From assembly GCF_006227205.1 (NCBI RefSeq), contig NZ_VCNG01000017.1, positions 62,001-126,000 on the forward strand: a stretch of DNA of 64,000 nt, given 5' to 3'. The notes under the pieces were generated by a model that searched no databases, was not told where the DNA came from, and saw nothing but the letters and a program-made list of their open reading frames with translations. Of the stretch, positions 15,767 to 25,524 are shown in pieces (within the stretch, counting starts at the first letter, position 1; the number at the start of each line of letters is the position of its first letter). Source of the DNA: Pseudomonas sp. ICMP22404. Lineage in GTDB: Bacteria > Pseudomonadota > Gammaproteobacteria > Pseudomonadales > Pseudomonadaceae. Position numbers and translations under genes: made by a program.

Positions 15767-17539
15767 ATGGCTAACATTCCAACGATTTCTTTCGACGCCA
15801 TCATTGTTGGTGGCGGCGGTGCCGGCATGCGCGCAGCGCTGCAACTGGCCCAGGGCGGTCACAAGACTGCCGTGATCACCAAGGTCTTCCCGACCCGTTC
15901 GCACACTGTTTCCGCCCAGGGCGGCATCACCTGCGCCATCGCTTCGGCCGACCCGAACGACGACTGGCGCTGGCACATGTACGATACCGTCAAGGGTTCC
16001 GACTACATCGGTGACCAGGACGCTATCGAATACATGTGTCAGGAAGGTCCGGCTGCAGTGTTCGAGCTGGACCACATGGGCCTGCCGTTCTCCCGTACCG
16101 AAACCGGCCGTATCTACCAGCGTCCGTTCGGTGGTCAGTCCAAGGACTACGGCAAGGGCGGCCAGGCTGCACGCACCTGCGCGGCATCCGACCGTACCGG
16201 TCACGCGCTGCTGCACACCCTGTACCAGGGCAACCTGAAAGCCGGTACCACGTTCCTGAACGAGTACTACGCCGTAGACCTGGTGAAGAACCAGGACGGC
16301 GCCTTCGTCGGTGTGATCGCGATCTGCATCGAAACCGGCGAAACCACCTACATCCGCTCGAAAGCCACCGTACTGGCGACCGGCGGTGCAGGTCGTATCT
16401 ATGCTTCCACCACCAACGCCCTGATCAACACCGGTGACGGCGTCGGCATGGCCCTGCGTGCTGGCGTGCCGGTACAAGACATCGAAATGTGGCAGTTCCA
16501 CCCGACCGGCATCGCCGGCGCCGGTGTACTGGTTACCGAAGGTTGCCGCGGTGAAGGCGGTTACCTGATCAACAAGCACGGCGAGCGTTTCATGGAGCGT
16601 TATGCTCCGAACGCCAAGGACCTTGCCGGTCGTGACGTCGTAGCGCGTTCGATGGTCAAGGAAATCATCGCCGGTAACGGCTGTGGCCCGAATGGCGACC
16701 ACGTGATGCTCAAGCTCGACCACCTGGGCGAGGAAGTGCTGCACAGCCGTCTGCCAGGCATCTGCGAACTGTCGAAGACTTTCGCTCACGTCGACCCGGT
16801 CGTTGCGCCGGTTCCAGTGGTTCCAACCTGCCACTATATGATGGGCGGCGTTCCCACCAACATCCATGGCCAGGCAATCACCCAGAACGCCGAAGGCGTG
16901 GACGAAATCATCCCTGGCCTGTTCGCAGTGGGTGAAGTGGCGTGCGTATCGGTTCACGGTGCGAACCGTCTGGGCGGCAACTCGCTGCTCGACCTGGTGG
17001 TCTTCGGTCGTGCCGCTGGCCTGCACCTGGAGAAGGCGCTGAGCGATGGCATCGAATACGACGACGCTACCGAAGCTGACATCAATGCGGCCTTGTCGCG
17101 CCTGAACGCCCTGAACAACCGTACCGATGGCGAAGACGTGGCCACCCTGCGTCGCGAGCTGCAAAGCTGCATGCAGAACTACTTCGGTGTATTCCGTACC
17201 GGCGAATACATGCAGAAGGGTATTGCCCAGCTGGCAGAACTGCGTGAACGAATTGCCAATGTGAAGATCAACGATAAGTCACAGGCGTTCAACACCGCTC
17301 GTATCGAAGCGCTGGAACTGCAGAACCTGCTGGAAGTGGCCGAAGCTACCGCCATCGCCGCAGAAGTGCGTAAAGAGTCCCGTGGTGCCCACGCCCGCGA
17401 AGACTATGAAGACCGTGACGACGAAAACTGGCTGTGCCACACGCTGTACTTCCCGGGTGAAAAACGCGTCGCCAAGCGTGCCGTGAACTTCTCGCCGAAG
17501 ACTGTTCCGACTTTCGAACCTAAAGTCCGGACTTATTAA
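15767..17539 (+). CDS. sdhA: Succinate dehydrogenase flavoprotein subunit
   Basis: A 590-aa flavoprotein that oxidises succinate to fumarate. IIVGGGGAGMRAAL (12-25) binds FAD, and His46 in RSHTVSAQGGI is the covalent flavin attachment site. HPTGIAGAG and GRDVVARSM belong to the active-site region, and HGANRLGGNSLLDLVV follows near the C-terminal half. Length equals the E. coli protein (588 aa). It lies within sdhCDAB with only short gaps. Confidence 0.98.
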   Translation: MANIPTISFDAIIVGGGGAGMRAALQLAQGGHKTAVITKVFPTRSHTVSAQGGITCAIASADPNDDWRWHMYDTVKGSDYIGDQDAIEYMCQEGPAAVFELDHMGLPFSRTETGRIYQRPFGGQSKDYGKGGQAARTCAASDRTGHALLHTLYQGNLKAGTTFLNEYYAVDLVKNQDGAFVGVIAICIETGETTYIRSKATVLATGGAGRIYASTTNALINTGDGVGMALRAGVPVQDIEMWQFHPTGIAGAGVLVTEGCRGEGGYLINKHGERFMERYAPNAKDLAGRDVVARSMVKEIIAGNGCGPNGDHVMLKLDHLGEEVLHSRLPGICELSKTFAHVDPVVAPVPVVPTCHYMMGGVPTNIHGQAITQNAEGVDEIIPGLFAVGEVACVSVHGANRLGGNSLLDLVVFGRAAGLHLEKALSDGIEYDDATEADINAALSRLNALNNRTDGEDVATLRRELQSCMQNYFGVFRTGEYMQKGIAQLAELRERIANVKINDKSQAFNTARIEALELQNLLEVAEATAIAAEVRKESRGAHAREDYEDRDDENWLCHTLYFPGEKRVAKRAVNFSPKTVPTFEPKVRTY

Positions 17540-17550
17540 GGGTGACCGCC

Positions 17551-18255
17551 ATGTTGCAAGTCAGTGTTTATCGCTACAACCCTGATCAGGACGCTGCGCC
17601 GTTCATGCAGGATTTCCAGGTCGATACCGGTGGTAAAGACCTGATGGTGCTGGACGTGCTGGCCCTGATCAAAGAGCAGGACGAAGGTTTCTCCTATCGT
17701 CGTTCCTGCCGCGAGGGCGTTTGCGGCTCCGATGGCATGAACATCAACGGCAAGAACGGCCTGGCCTGCATCACGCCACTGTCGGCCGTTGTAAAGGGCA
17801 ACAAGCTGATTGTTCGTCCGCTGCCAGGTTTGCCGGTTATTCGTGACCTGGTCGTCGATATGAGCATCTTCTACAAGCAATACGAGAAGGTGAAGCCATT
17901 CCTGCAGAACGACACGCCGGCTCCGGCCATCGAGCGTCTGCAGTCCCCGGAAGAGCGTGAGAAGCTCGACGGTCTGTACGAGTGCATCCTGTGCGCTTGC
18001 TGCTCGACCTCGTGCCCATCCTTCTGGTGGAACCCGGACAAGTTCCTGGGCCCGGCCGCCCTGCTGCAAGCGTACCGCTTCCTGGCAGACAGCCGTGACA
18101 CCAAGACGTCCGAGCGTCTGGCCGCACTGGATGACCCGTTCAGCGTATTCCGCTGCCGCGGGATCATGAACTGCGTCAACGTCTGCCCGAAAGGCCTGAA
18201 CCCGACTAAGGCCATCGGTCACGTACGTAACATGCTGCTGCAAAGCGGCGTGTGA
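17551..18255 (+). CDS. sdhB: Succinate dehydrogenase iron-sulfur subunit
   Basis: A 234-aa three-cluster iron-sulfur protein. The [2Fe-2S] ligands are Cys53, Cys58, Asp61 (in place of Cys, as in E. coli) and Cys73. The [4Fe-4S] and [3Fe-4S] ligands lie in CILCACCSTSCPSFWW and CRGIMNCVNVCPKGLNP. It links FAD in SdhA to the quinone site in SdhCD. I chose ATG 17551 (MLQVSVYRYNPDQ) as the family start; an in-frame GTG at 17542 would add three residues. Confidence 0.97.
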   Translation: MLQVSVYRYNPDQDAAPFMQDFQVDTGGKDLMVLDVLALIKEQDEGFSYRRSCREGVCGSDGMNINGKNGLACITPLSAVVKGNKLIVRPLPGLPVIRDLVVDMSIFYKQYEKVKPFLQNDTPAPAIERLQSPEEREKLDGLYECILCACCSTSCPSFWWNPDKFLGPAALLQAYRFLADSRDTKTSERLAALDDPFSVFRCRGIMNCVNVCPKGLNPTKAIGHVRNMLLQSGV

Positions 18256-18516
18256 TTCAGCTGCTGTACCCGTAGAACCGCTGTACCCGTAGAGGCTAAG
18301 GCGCGGGCTTCAACCCGCGTCGTAGCATAACCAGAACAGCCGCTTACAAAGCGGCGGTTCTTATTTTGAAGAAATGAGACAAGCAGGGGCATCCGGGCTG
18401 GTACCCGGACTATCAGCGTGATCCTAAGTGGCTTGTTTTAGTCGCTGCACTCGGACTTCTGCAAGTTTGCTCGGTGTTTTCGCCGATGGTGTTCCCCTAA
18501 TCGAGGGTGACCAAGC
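18256..18516 (+). ncRNA. Structured leader upstream of sucA (candidate sucA-II RNA motif)
   Basis: This 261-bp gap holds several hairpins: CGCGGG/CCCGCG around 18303-18320; GAAC-CCGCTT / AAGCGG-GTTC around 18335-18362, followed by TTATTTT; and TCCGGG (18392-18397) with CCCGGA (18404-18409). A direct repeat GCTGTACCCGTAGA occurs at 18263-18276 and 18280-18293. A Pseudomonas-specific cis-regulatory RNA called sucA-II has been described upstream of sucA. I assign it by position and structure, not by alignment. The hairpin near 18360 may attenuate read-through from sdhB. Confidence 0.4.
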
Positions 18517-21348
18517 ATGCAAGAAAGCGTGATGCAGCGCATGTGGAACAGTGCCCACCTCTCCGGTGGTAACGCTGCCTATGTGGAAGAGCTCTACGAG
18601 CTCTACCTGCACGACCCTAACGCTGTGCCAGAAGAATGGCGCACCTATTTTCAGAAGTTGCCAGCTGACGGTAACTCTGCCACCGATGTTTCGCACTCGA
18701 CGATTCGCGATCATTTCGTGCTGCTGGCAAAGAACCAGCGCCGCGCTCAACCGGTCTCCGCCGGCAGCGTGAGCAGCGAACACGAGAAGAAGCAAGTTGA
18801 AGTACTGCGACTGATCCAGGCCTACAGGATGCGAGGCCACCAGGCAGCCCAGCTGGACCCGCTGGGGCTGTGGCAGCGTCCTGCACCTGCAGACCTGTCG
18901 ATCACTCACTACGGCTTGACCAATGCCGATCTTGATACGACCTTCCGTGCCGGCGACCTGTTCATCGGCAAAGAGGAAGCGAGCCTACGTGAAATTCACG
19001 AAGCGTTGCAGCAGACATATTGCCGCACCATTGGCGCTGAGTTCACGCACATCACCGATTCCGAGCAACGCCAGTGGTTCCAGCAGCGTCTGGAAAGCGT
19101 TCGTGGCCGTCCGACGTACTCCGCCGACATCAAGAGCCACCTGCTCGAGCGCGTCACTGCCGGTGAAGGCCTGGAAAAGTACCTGGGAACCAAATACCCG
19201 GGCACCAAGCGTTTCGGCCTGGAAGGCGGCGAGAGCCTGATTCCGATGCTGGACGAGCTGATCCAGCGTTCCGGTTCGTACGGCACCAAGGAAGTGGTCA
19301 TCGGCATGGCCCACCGTGGCCGTCTCAACGTGCTGGTCAACACCTTCGGCAAGAACCCGCGCGAGCTGTTCGACGAATTCGAAGGCAAGAAGAAGGTCGA
19401 GCTGGGTTCCGGTGACGTTAAATACCACCAGGGCTTCTCGTCCAACGTGATGACCACCGGTGGCGAAGTCCACCTGGCCATGGCGTTCAACCCGTCCCAC
19501 CTGGAAATCGTTTCCCCGGTGGTCGAAGGTTCGGTTCGCGCCCGTCAGGATCGTCGCAACGACCCGACCGGCGAGAAGGTACTGCCGATCTCCATCCACG
19601 GTGACGCGGCATTCGCCGGTCAGGGCGTGGTCATGGAAACCTTCCAGATGTCCCAGACCCGCGGTTTCAAGACCGGCGGTACGGTGCACATCGTCATCAA
19701 CAACCAGGTTGGTTTCACCATCAGCAACCCGTTGGACTCGCGCTCCACCGAGTACGCGACCGACGTGGCGAAGATGATCCAGGCGCCGATCCTCCATGTG
19801 AATGGCGATGATCCGGAAGCCGTGCTGTTCGTGACCCAGCTGGCCATCGACTACCGCATGCAGTACAAGCGTGACGTGGTGATCGACCTGGTCTGCTACC
19901 GTCGTCGCGGCCACAACGAAGCCGACGAGCCAAGCGGCACCCAGCCTCTGATGTACCAGCAGATCGCCAAGCAGCGCACTACCCGTGAGCTGTATGCCGA
20001 GCGTCTGACCCAGAGCGGCGTGCTGAATGCCGAGCGCGTCCAGGAAAAAGTCGATGAATATCGCAACGCCCTGGACAATGGCCTGCACGTTGTAAAAAGC
20101 CTGGTCAAAGAGCCGAACAAAGAGCTGTTCGTGGACTGGCGTCCATACCTGGGCCACGCCTGGACCGCTCGTCACGACACGCGTTTCGACCTCAAGACCC
20201 TTCAGGAACTGTCCGCCAAGCTGCTGGAAATTCCGGAAGGTTTCGTGGTCCAGCGCCAGGTCGCGAAGATCTACGAAGACCGTCAGAAGATGCAAGCCGG
20301 CGGCCTGCCGATCAACTGGGGTTACGCCGAAACCATGGCGTACGCGACCCTGGCGTTCGAAGGTCACCCGATCCGCATCACCGGCCAGGACGTAGGTCGC
20401 GGCACTTTCTCGCACCGCCACGCGGCGCTGCACAACCAGAAAGACGCCAGCACCTACATCCCGCTGCAACACCTGTACAAAGGCCAGCCACGTTTCGACC
20501 TGTACGATTCGCTGCTGTCCGAGGAAGCCGTCCTGGCGTTCGAATATGGCTACTCCACCACCGAGCCGAATGCGCTGGTGATCTGGGAAGCCCAGTTCGG
20601 CGACTTCGCCAACGGTGCCCAGGTGGTGGTCGACCAGTTCATCACCAGCGGCGAGCACAAGTGGGGTCGTCTGTGCGGCCTGACCATGCTGCTGCCACAC
20701 GGTTATGAAGGGCAGGGGCCGGAGCACTCCTCGGCACGTCTGGAGCGTTACCTGCAACTGTGCGCCGAGCACAACGTCCAGGTCTGCGTACCGACGACCC
20801 CGGCTCAGATCTACCACCTGCTGCGTCGTCAGGTCATCCGTCCGCTGCGCAAGCCGCTGATCGTGCTGACGCCGAAGTCGTTGCTGCGCCACAAGCTGGC
20901 GATCTCCACGCTCGAGGATCTGGCCGAAGGCTCGTTCCAGACCGTTATTTCCGAGATCGATACACTGGACGCGGCCAAGGTGACTCGCCTGATCCTGTGC
21001 AGCGGCAAGGTCTACTACGACCTGCTGGAAAAACGTCGTGCCGAAGGCCGCGAAGACATCGCCATCGTGCGTATCGAGCAGCTTTACCCGTTCCCGGAAG
21101 AAGACCTGATGGAGGCCATCGCGCCTTACACCAATCTCACCGACGTGGTGTGGTGTCAGGAAGAACCGATGAACCAGGGCGCGTGGTACAGCAGCCAGCA
21201 TCACCTGCGTCGCAGCATCGGCAACCATAACAAGGCCCTGGGCCTGGAATACGCCGGTCGTGACGCTTCTGCTGCACCTGCTTGTGGTTACGCATCGATG
21301 CACGCCGAGCAGCAGGAACAACTGCTGCAAGATGCCTTCACCGTTTAA
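18517..21348 (+). CDS. sucA: 2-oxoglutarate dehydrogenase E1 component
   Basis: A 943-aa thiamine diphosphate-dependent decarboxylase, the E1 subunit of the 2-oxoglutarate dehydrogenase complex. The N-terminal E2-binding segment includes LSGGNAAYVEELYELYLHDP. MAHRGRLNVLVN and GDAAFAGQGVV with INNQVGFTISNP form the ThDP/Mg site. The C-terminal half has the pyrimidine-binding domain (GQDVGRGTFSHRHAAL). Length agrees with E. coli SucA (933 aa). GAGGGTGA precedes the ATG. It is followed by sucB after 42 bases. Confidence 0.98.
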   Translation: MQESVMQRMWNSAHLSGGNAAYVEELYELYLHDPNAVPEEWRTYFQKLPADGNSATDVSHSTIRDHFVLLAKNQRRAQPVSAGSVSSEHEKKQVEVLRLIQAYRMRGHQAAQLDPLGLWQRPAPADLSITHYGLTNADLDTTFRAGDLFIGKEEASLREIHEALQQTYCRTIGAEFTHITDSEQRQWFQQRLESVRGRPTYSADIKSHLLERVTAGEGLEKYLGTKYPGTKRFGLEGGESLIPMLDELIQRSGSYGTKEVVIGMAHRGRLNVLVNTFGKNPRELFDEFEGKKKVELGSGDVKYHQGFSSNVMTTGGEVHLAMAFNPSHLEIVSPVVEGSVRARQDRRNDPTGEKVLPISIHGDAAFAGQGVVMETFQMSQTRGFKTGGTVHIVINNQVGFTISNPLDSRSTEYATDVAKMIQAPILHVNGDDPEAVLFVTQLAIDYRMQYKRDVVIDLVCYRRRGHNEADEPSGTQPLMYQQIAKQRTTRELYAERLTQSGVLNAERVQEKVDEYRNALDNGLHVVKSLVKEPNKELFVDWRPYLGHAWTARHDTRFDLKTLQELSAKLLEIPEGFVVQRQVAKIYEDRQKMQAGGLPINWGYAETMAYATLAFEGHPIRITGQDVGRGTFSHRHAALHNQKDASTYIPLQHLYKGQPRFDLYDSLLSEEAVLAFEYGYSTTEPNALVIWEAQFGDFANGAQVVVDQFITSGEHKWGRLCGLTMLLPHGYEGQGPEHSSARLERYLQLCAEHNVQVCVPTTPAQIYHLLRRQVIRPLRKPLIVLTPKSLLRHKLAISTLEDLAEGSFQTVISEIDTLDAAKVTRLILCSGKVYYDLLEKRRAEGREDIAIVRIEQLYPFPEEDLMEAIAPYTNLTDVVWCQEEPMNQGAWYSSQHHLRRSIGNHNKALGLEYAGRDASAAPACGYASMHAEQQEQLLQDAFTV

Positions 21349-21390
21349 TGCCTTCGCGCACCTGAAACCGAATTTAAGGAACCACAGATA

Positions 21391-22614
21391 ATGGCTATCG
21401 AGATCAAAGCCCCCACTTTCCCGGAATCGGTTGCCGATGGCACCGTTGCCACCTGGCACAAAAAACCGGGCGAGGCCGTCAAGCGTGACGAGCTGATCGT
21501 CGACATCGAGACCGACAAGGTCGTGCTGGAAGTCCTGGCGACCGCCGACGGCGTGCTGGGCGCGATCGTCAAGAACGAAGGCGACACTGTTCTGTCCGAC
21601 GAAGTGCTGGGCTCGATCGTTGAAGGTGGTGCTGCCGCCGCTGCTCCGGCCGCTGCTGCTGCACCTGCCGCTGCCCAGGCCGCCGCTCCGGCTGCCGATG
21701 GCGAAGACGATCCAGTCGCTGCGCCGGCTGCCCGCAAGATCGCCGAAGAAAACGGCATCAACATCGCTTCCGTTGCCGGCACCGGCAAGGGTGGTCGTGT
21801 GACCAAGGAAGACGTCGTTGCCGCCGTGGCCGCCAAGAAAGCCGCTCCAGCCGCCGCACCTGCCAAGCCAGCCGCACCGGCCGCTTCGGCACCGGTGTTC
21901 GCTGCCGGTGATCGCGTTGAAAAACGCGTACCGATGACTCGCCTGCGTGCCAAGGTTGCCGAGCGTCTGGTCGAAGCCCAGTCGAACATGGCGATGCTGA
22001 CCACCTTCAACGAAGTCGACATGACCGAAGTCATGGCCCTGCGTTCGAAGTACAAGGACCTGTTCGAGAAGTCCCACAATGGCGTACGCCTGGGCTTCAT
22101 GTCGTTCTTCGTCAAGGCTGCCACCGAAGCGCTGAAACGCTTCCCGGCCGTCAACGCGTCGATCGACGGTTCCGACATCGTCTACCACGGCTATGCCGAC
22201 ATCGGTGTTGCGGTTTCCAGCGACCGTGGCCTGGTGGTTCCGGTCCTGCGTAACGCCGAACTGATGAGCCTGGCCGAAATCGAAGGCGGCATCGCCACCT
22301 TCGGCAAGAAGGCCCGTGACGGCAAGCTGTCCATCGAAGAGATGACCGGCGGTACGTTCACCATCACCAACGGTGGTACATTCGGTTCGATGATGTCGAC
22401 GCCGATCGTCAACCCGCCACAAGCGGCGATCCTGGGCATGCACAACATTCTGCAGCGTCCGATGGCGATCAACGGTCAGGTTGTGATTCGCCCGATGATG
22501 TACCTGGCCCTGTCCTACGATCACCGCCTGATCGATGGTAAAGAAGCCGTGACGTTCCTGGTGACCATCAAGAACCTGCTGGAAGATCCGGCTCGTCTGC
22601 TGCTGGATATCTGA
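21391..22614 (+). CDS. sucB: 2-oxoglutarate dehydrogenase E2 (dihydrolipoyl succinyltransferase)
   Basis: A 407-aa E2 core protein. It has one lipoyl domain (1-75, lipoylated Lys43 in DIETDKVVLEV), then an alanine/proline linker, a peripheral subunit-binding domain (APAARKIAEENGINIASVAG region), and a second Ala/Pro linker. The catalytic domain contains SYDHRLIDGKEAV, with the active His and Asp. It transfers the succinyl group to CoA. AAGGA lies upstream of the ATG. Confidence 0.98.
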   Translation: MAIEIKAPTFPESVADGTVATWHKKPGEAVKRDELIVDIETDKVVLEVLATADGVLGAIVKNEGDTVLSDEVLGSIVEGGAAAAAPAAAAAPAAAQAAAPAADGEDDPVAAPAARKIAEENGINIASVAGTGKGGRVTKEDVVAAVAAKKAAPAAAPAKPAAPAASAPVFAAGDRVEKRVPMTRLRAKVAERLVEAQSNMAMLTTFNEVDMTEVMALRSKYKDLFEKSHNGVRLGFMSFFVKAATEALKRFPAVNASIDGSDIVYHGYADIGVAVSSDRGLVVPVLRNAELMSLAEIEGGIATFGKKARDGKLSIEEMTGGTFTITNGGTFGSMMSTPIVNPPQAAILGMHNILQRPMAINGQVVIRPMMYLALSYDHRLIDGKEAVTFLVTIKNLLEDPARLLLDI

Positions 22615-22724
22615 TATCGCCGCGAGGGCCGGTCTGTCGATCGGCCCTTTGCTGAAACAACCGGTTTCGTCCCACGGCGGTCTCCACAAGTGACCGTCCG
22701 GTTTGATTCGAGAAGGAATGACTC

Positions 22725-24161
22725 ATGACTCAGAAATTCGACGTGGTAGTGATTGGTGCGGGCCCTGGTGGCTACGTAGCGGCCATCAAGGCTGCGCAAC
22801 TGGGCCTCACTACTGCCTGCATCGAGAAGTACACCGACAAAGAGGGCAAACTGGCCCTGGGCGGTACCTGCCTGAACGTCGGTTGCATTCCATCCAAGGC
22901 GCTGCTGGACAGCTCCTGGAAGTTCCACGAAGCGCAAGACGGCTTCAAGATCCACGGTATCAGCCACTCCGGCGTGAGCATGGATGTACCGGCGATGGTC
23001 GGTCGCAAGGCCAACATCGTGAAGAACCTGACCAGCGGTGTTGCCACCCTGTTCAAGGCCAACGGCGTGACCTCGATCCAGGGCCACGGCAAGTTGCTGC
23101 TGGGCAAGAAAGTCGAAGTGACCAAGCCGGACGGCTCGGTTGAAGTGATCGAAGCCGAAAACGTCATCCTGGCTCCTGGCTCGCGTCCGATCGACATTCC
23201 ACCGGCTCCGGTCGACCAGAACGTGATCGTCGACTCCACCGGCGCCCTGGAATTCCAGTCCGTGCCTAAGCGCCTGGGCGTCATCGGTGCCGGCGTGATC
23301 GGTCTCGAGCTGGGTTCGGTATGGTCGCGCCTGGGTGCGCAAGTGACCGTACTGGAAGCCCTCGACACCTTCCTGATGGCGGCTGACACTGCAGTTTCCA
23401 AGGAAGCGCTGAAAACCCTGACCAAACAGGGCCTGGACATCAAGCTGGGCGCTCGCGTGACCGGTTCGAAGGTCAACGGCGAAGAAGTCGTGGTGACCTA
23501 CACCGACGCCAACGGCGAACAGACCATCACCTTCGACAAACTGATCGTTGCGGTCGGCCGTCGTCCGGTGACCACCGACCTGCTGGCTGCCGACAGCGGT
23601 GTTGAAATCGACGAGCGCGGTTTCATCCAGGTTGATGATTTCTGCGCCACCACCGTACCGGGCGTCTACGCCATCGGTGACGTGGTCCGCGGCATGATGC
23701 TGGCGCACAAGGCGTCCGAAGAAGGCATCGTGGTGGTCGAGCGCATCAAGGGTCACAAGGCCCAGATGAACTACGACCTGATCCCTTCGGTTATCTACAC
23801 CCACCCGGAAATCGCATGGGTCGGTAAAACCGAGCAAGCCTTGAAAGCCGAAGGCGTTGAAGTTAACGTCGGCACCTTCCCGTTCGCCGCCAGTGGCCGT
23901 GCCATGGCAGCCAACGATACCGGCGGTTTCGTGAAAGTCATCGCCGATGCCAAGACGGATCGCGTATTGGGCGTTCACGTCATCGGCCCAAGCGCTGCCG
24001 AGCTGGTACAGCAAGGCGCGATCGGCATGGAATTCGGCACCAGCGCTGAAGATCTGGGCATGATGGTCTTCTCCCATCCGACCCTGTCCGAAGCCTTGCA
24101 CGAAGCGGCCCTGGCCGTAAATGGCGGCGCCATCCACGTGGCCAACCGCAAGAAGCGTTAA
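22725..24161 (+). CDS. lpdG: Dihydrolipoyl dehydrogenase (E3, LpdG type)
   Basis: A 478-aa FAD disulfide oxidoreductase that reoxidises the lipoyl groups of SucB. It has an N-terminal FAD site GAGPGGYVAA (11-20), the redox pair Cys49/Cys54 in GGTCLNVGCIPSK, a second dinucleotide fold VIGAGVIGLELGSVW, and C-terminal HPTLSEALHEAAL with the catalytic His/Glu pair. In Pseudomonas the E3 of this operon (Lpd-glc) also serves the glycine cleavage system. GAGAAGGAA precedes the ATG. Confidence 0.97.
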   Translation: MTQKFDVVVIGAGPGGYVAAIKAAQLGLTTACIEKYTDKEGKLALGGTCLNVGCIPSKALLDSSWKFHEAQDGFKIHGISHSGVSMDVPAMVGRKANIVKNLTSGVATLFKANGVTSIQGHGKLLLGKKVEVTKPDGSVEVIEAENVILAPGSRPIDIPPAPVDQNVIVDSTGALEFQSVPKRLGVIGAGVIGLELGSVWSRLGAQVTVLEALDTFLMAADTAVSKEALKTLTKQGLDIKLGARVTGSKVNGEEVVVTYTDANGEQTITFDKLIVAVGRRPVTTDLLAADSGVEIDERGFIQVDDFCATTVPGVYAIGDVVRGMMLAHKASEEGIVVVERIKGHKAQMNYDLIPSVIYTHPEIAWVGKTEQALKAEGVEVNVGTFPFAASGRAMAANDTGGFVKVIADAKTDRVLGVHVIGPSAAELVQQGAIGMEFGTSAEDLGMMVFSHPTLSEALHEAALAVNGGAIHVANRKKR

Positions 24162-24208
24162 TAAATAATAAGAAACCACGGCGGTTCGGCCCGTCGTGAG
24201 CCTTGCGA

Positions 24209-24282
24209 GCAAGACTCACCGCGGAATGTCCGCTGGACGCAGTCTTGCGTAGCTCGACCGGTTGCCCGGAAGGCTACGCAAG
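24209..24282 (+). ncRNA. Structured leader upstream of sucC (candidate sucC RNA motif)
   Basis: The 196-bp lpdG-sucC gap has two competing stems. GCAAGACT (24209-24216) can pair with AGTCTTGC (24241-24248). CTTGCGTAGC (24244-24253) can pair perfectly with GCTACGCAAG (24273-24282). The two share bases 24244-24248, so they exclude each other, the geometry of a switch. A Pseudomonas-specific sucC RNA motif in sucC 5' leaders has been described; I match it by location and structure only. The ligand or protein that would set the switch is unknown to me. Confidence 0.5.
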
Positions 24283-24357
24283 CAGCAGTCACAGGTGGTG
24301 CGGCACTGAAACGGTGCAGCACCGAATGCGCAGTACCTAACGAAGACGGTAATAAGC

Positions 24358-25524
24358 ATGAATCTTCACGAGTATCAGGGTAAGCAGCTGTTCGCTGAGT
24401 ACGGCCTGCCAGTATCCACAGGCTACGCGGTAGACACCCCGGAAGCAGCAGCAGAAGCTTGCGACAAAATCGGCGGCAGCGAGTGGGTTGTCAAAGCCCA
24501 GGTTCACGCCGGTGGTCGCGGTAAAGCGGGCGGCGTCAAGCTGGTTCGCAGCAAAGAAGACGCCAAGGCCTTCGCACAGCAGTGGCTGGGCAAGCGTCTG
24601 GTAACTTACCAGACTGATGCCAATGGTCAGCCAGTCACCAAGATCCTGGTTGAATCGTGCACTGATATCGCTAAAGAGCTGTACCTGGGCGCTGTCGTTG
24701 ACCGTTCGAGCCGTCGCATCGTGTTCATGGCTTCCACCGAAGGTGGCGTGGACATCGAGAAAATCGCTCACGATACCCCTGAGAAAATCCTCAAGGCCAC
24801 CATCGATCCACTGGTTGGCGCTCAGCCATTCCAGGGTCGCGAACTGGCATTCCAGCTGGGTCTGGAAGGCAAGCAGGTCACTCAATTCGCCAAGATCTTC
24901 GTAGGTCTGGCCAAGCTGTTCCAGGACCACGACCTGGCACTGCTGGAAGTGAACCCGCTGGTGATCAAGGCCGACGGCGACCTGCACTGCCTCGATGCCA
25001 AGATCAACATCGACGCCAACGCCATGTACCGTCAGCCTAAGCTGAAGACTTTCCACGATCCGTCGCAAGACGATCCGCGCGAAGCGCACGCTGCCAAGTT
25101 CGAACTGAACTACGTAGCCCTGGAAGGTAACATCGGCTGCATGGTCAACGGTGCCGGCCTGGCCATGGGTACCATGGACATCGTCAACCTGCATGGCGGC
25201 AAGCCAGCCAACTTCCTCGACGTGGGCGGTGGTGCTACCAAGGAGCGCGTAACCGAAGCGTTCAAGATCATCCTGTCCGACACCAACGTCGCTGCAGTGC
25301 TGGTCAACATCTTCGGCGGCATCGTTCGTTGCGACATGATTGCCGAAGGCATCATCGGCGCCGTGAAAGAAGTTGGCGTGAAAATCCCGGTTGTTGTTCG
25401 CCTCGAAGGCAACAACGCTGAGCTGGGCGCTAAAGTACTGGCAGAAAGCGGTTTGAACATCATCGCTGCTACCAGCCTGACCGACGCTGCTCAACAAGTC
25501 GTTAAAGCTGCGGAGGGCAAATAA
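24358..25524 (+). CDS. sucC: Succinyl-CoA synthetase beta subunit
   Basis: A 388-aa ATP-grasp protein that, with SucD, makes ATP or GTP from succinyl-CoA. The N-terminus MNLHEYQGKQLFAEYGLPVS is diagnostic. VKAQVHAGGRGKAGGVKLV lies in the nucleotide-binding part and FGGIVRCDMIAEGI in the CoA-side loop. Length is identical to E. coli SucC (388 aa). The Shine-Dalgarno sequence is weak, which fits leader control. Its TAA overlaps the sucD ATG by one base. Confidence 0.98.
   Translation: MNLHEYQGKQLFAEYGLPVSTGYAVDTPEAAAEACDKIGGSEWVVKAQVHAGGRGKAGGVKLVRSKEDAKAFAQQWLGKRLVTYQTDANGQPVTKILVESCTDIAKELYLGAVVDRSSRRIVFMASTEGGVDIEKIAHDTPEKILKATIDPLVGAQPFQGRELAFQLGLEGKQVTQFAKIFVGLAKLFQDHDLALLEVNPLVIKADGDLHCLDAKINIDANAMYRQPKLKTFHDPSQDDPREAHAAKFELNYVALEGNIGCMVNGAGLAMGTMDIVNLHGGKPANFLDVGGGATKERVTEAFKIILSDTNVAAVLVNIFGGIVRCDMIAEGIIGAVKEVGVKIPVVVRLEGNNAELGAKVLAESGLNIIAATSLTDAAQQVVKAAEGK

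Noticed and set aside
18985..22689. A 1,234-codon open frame on the minus strand across sucA, sucB and their junction
   Set aside because: It is antisense to well-conserved genes and composed of His/Gln/Val-rich low-complexity sequence typical of GC-rich mirror frames.
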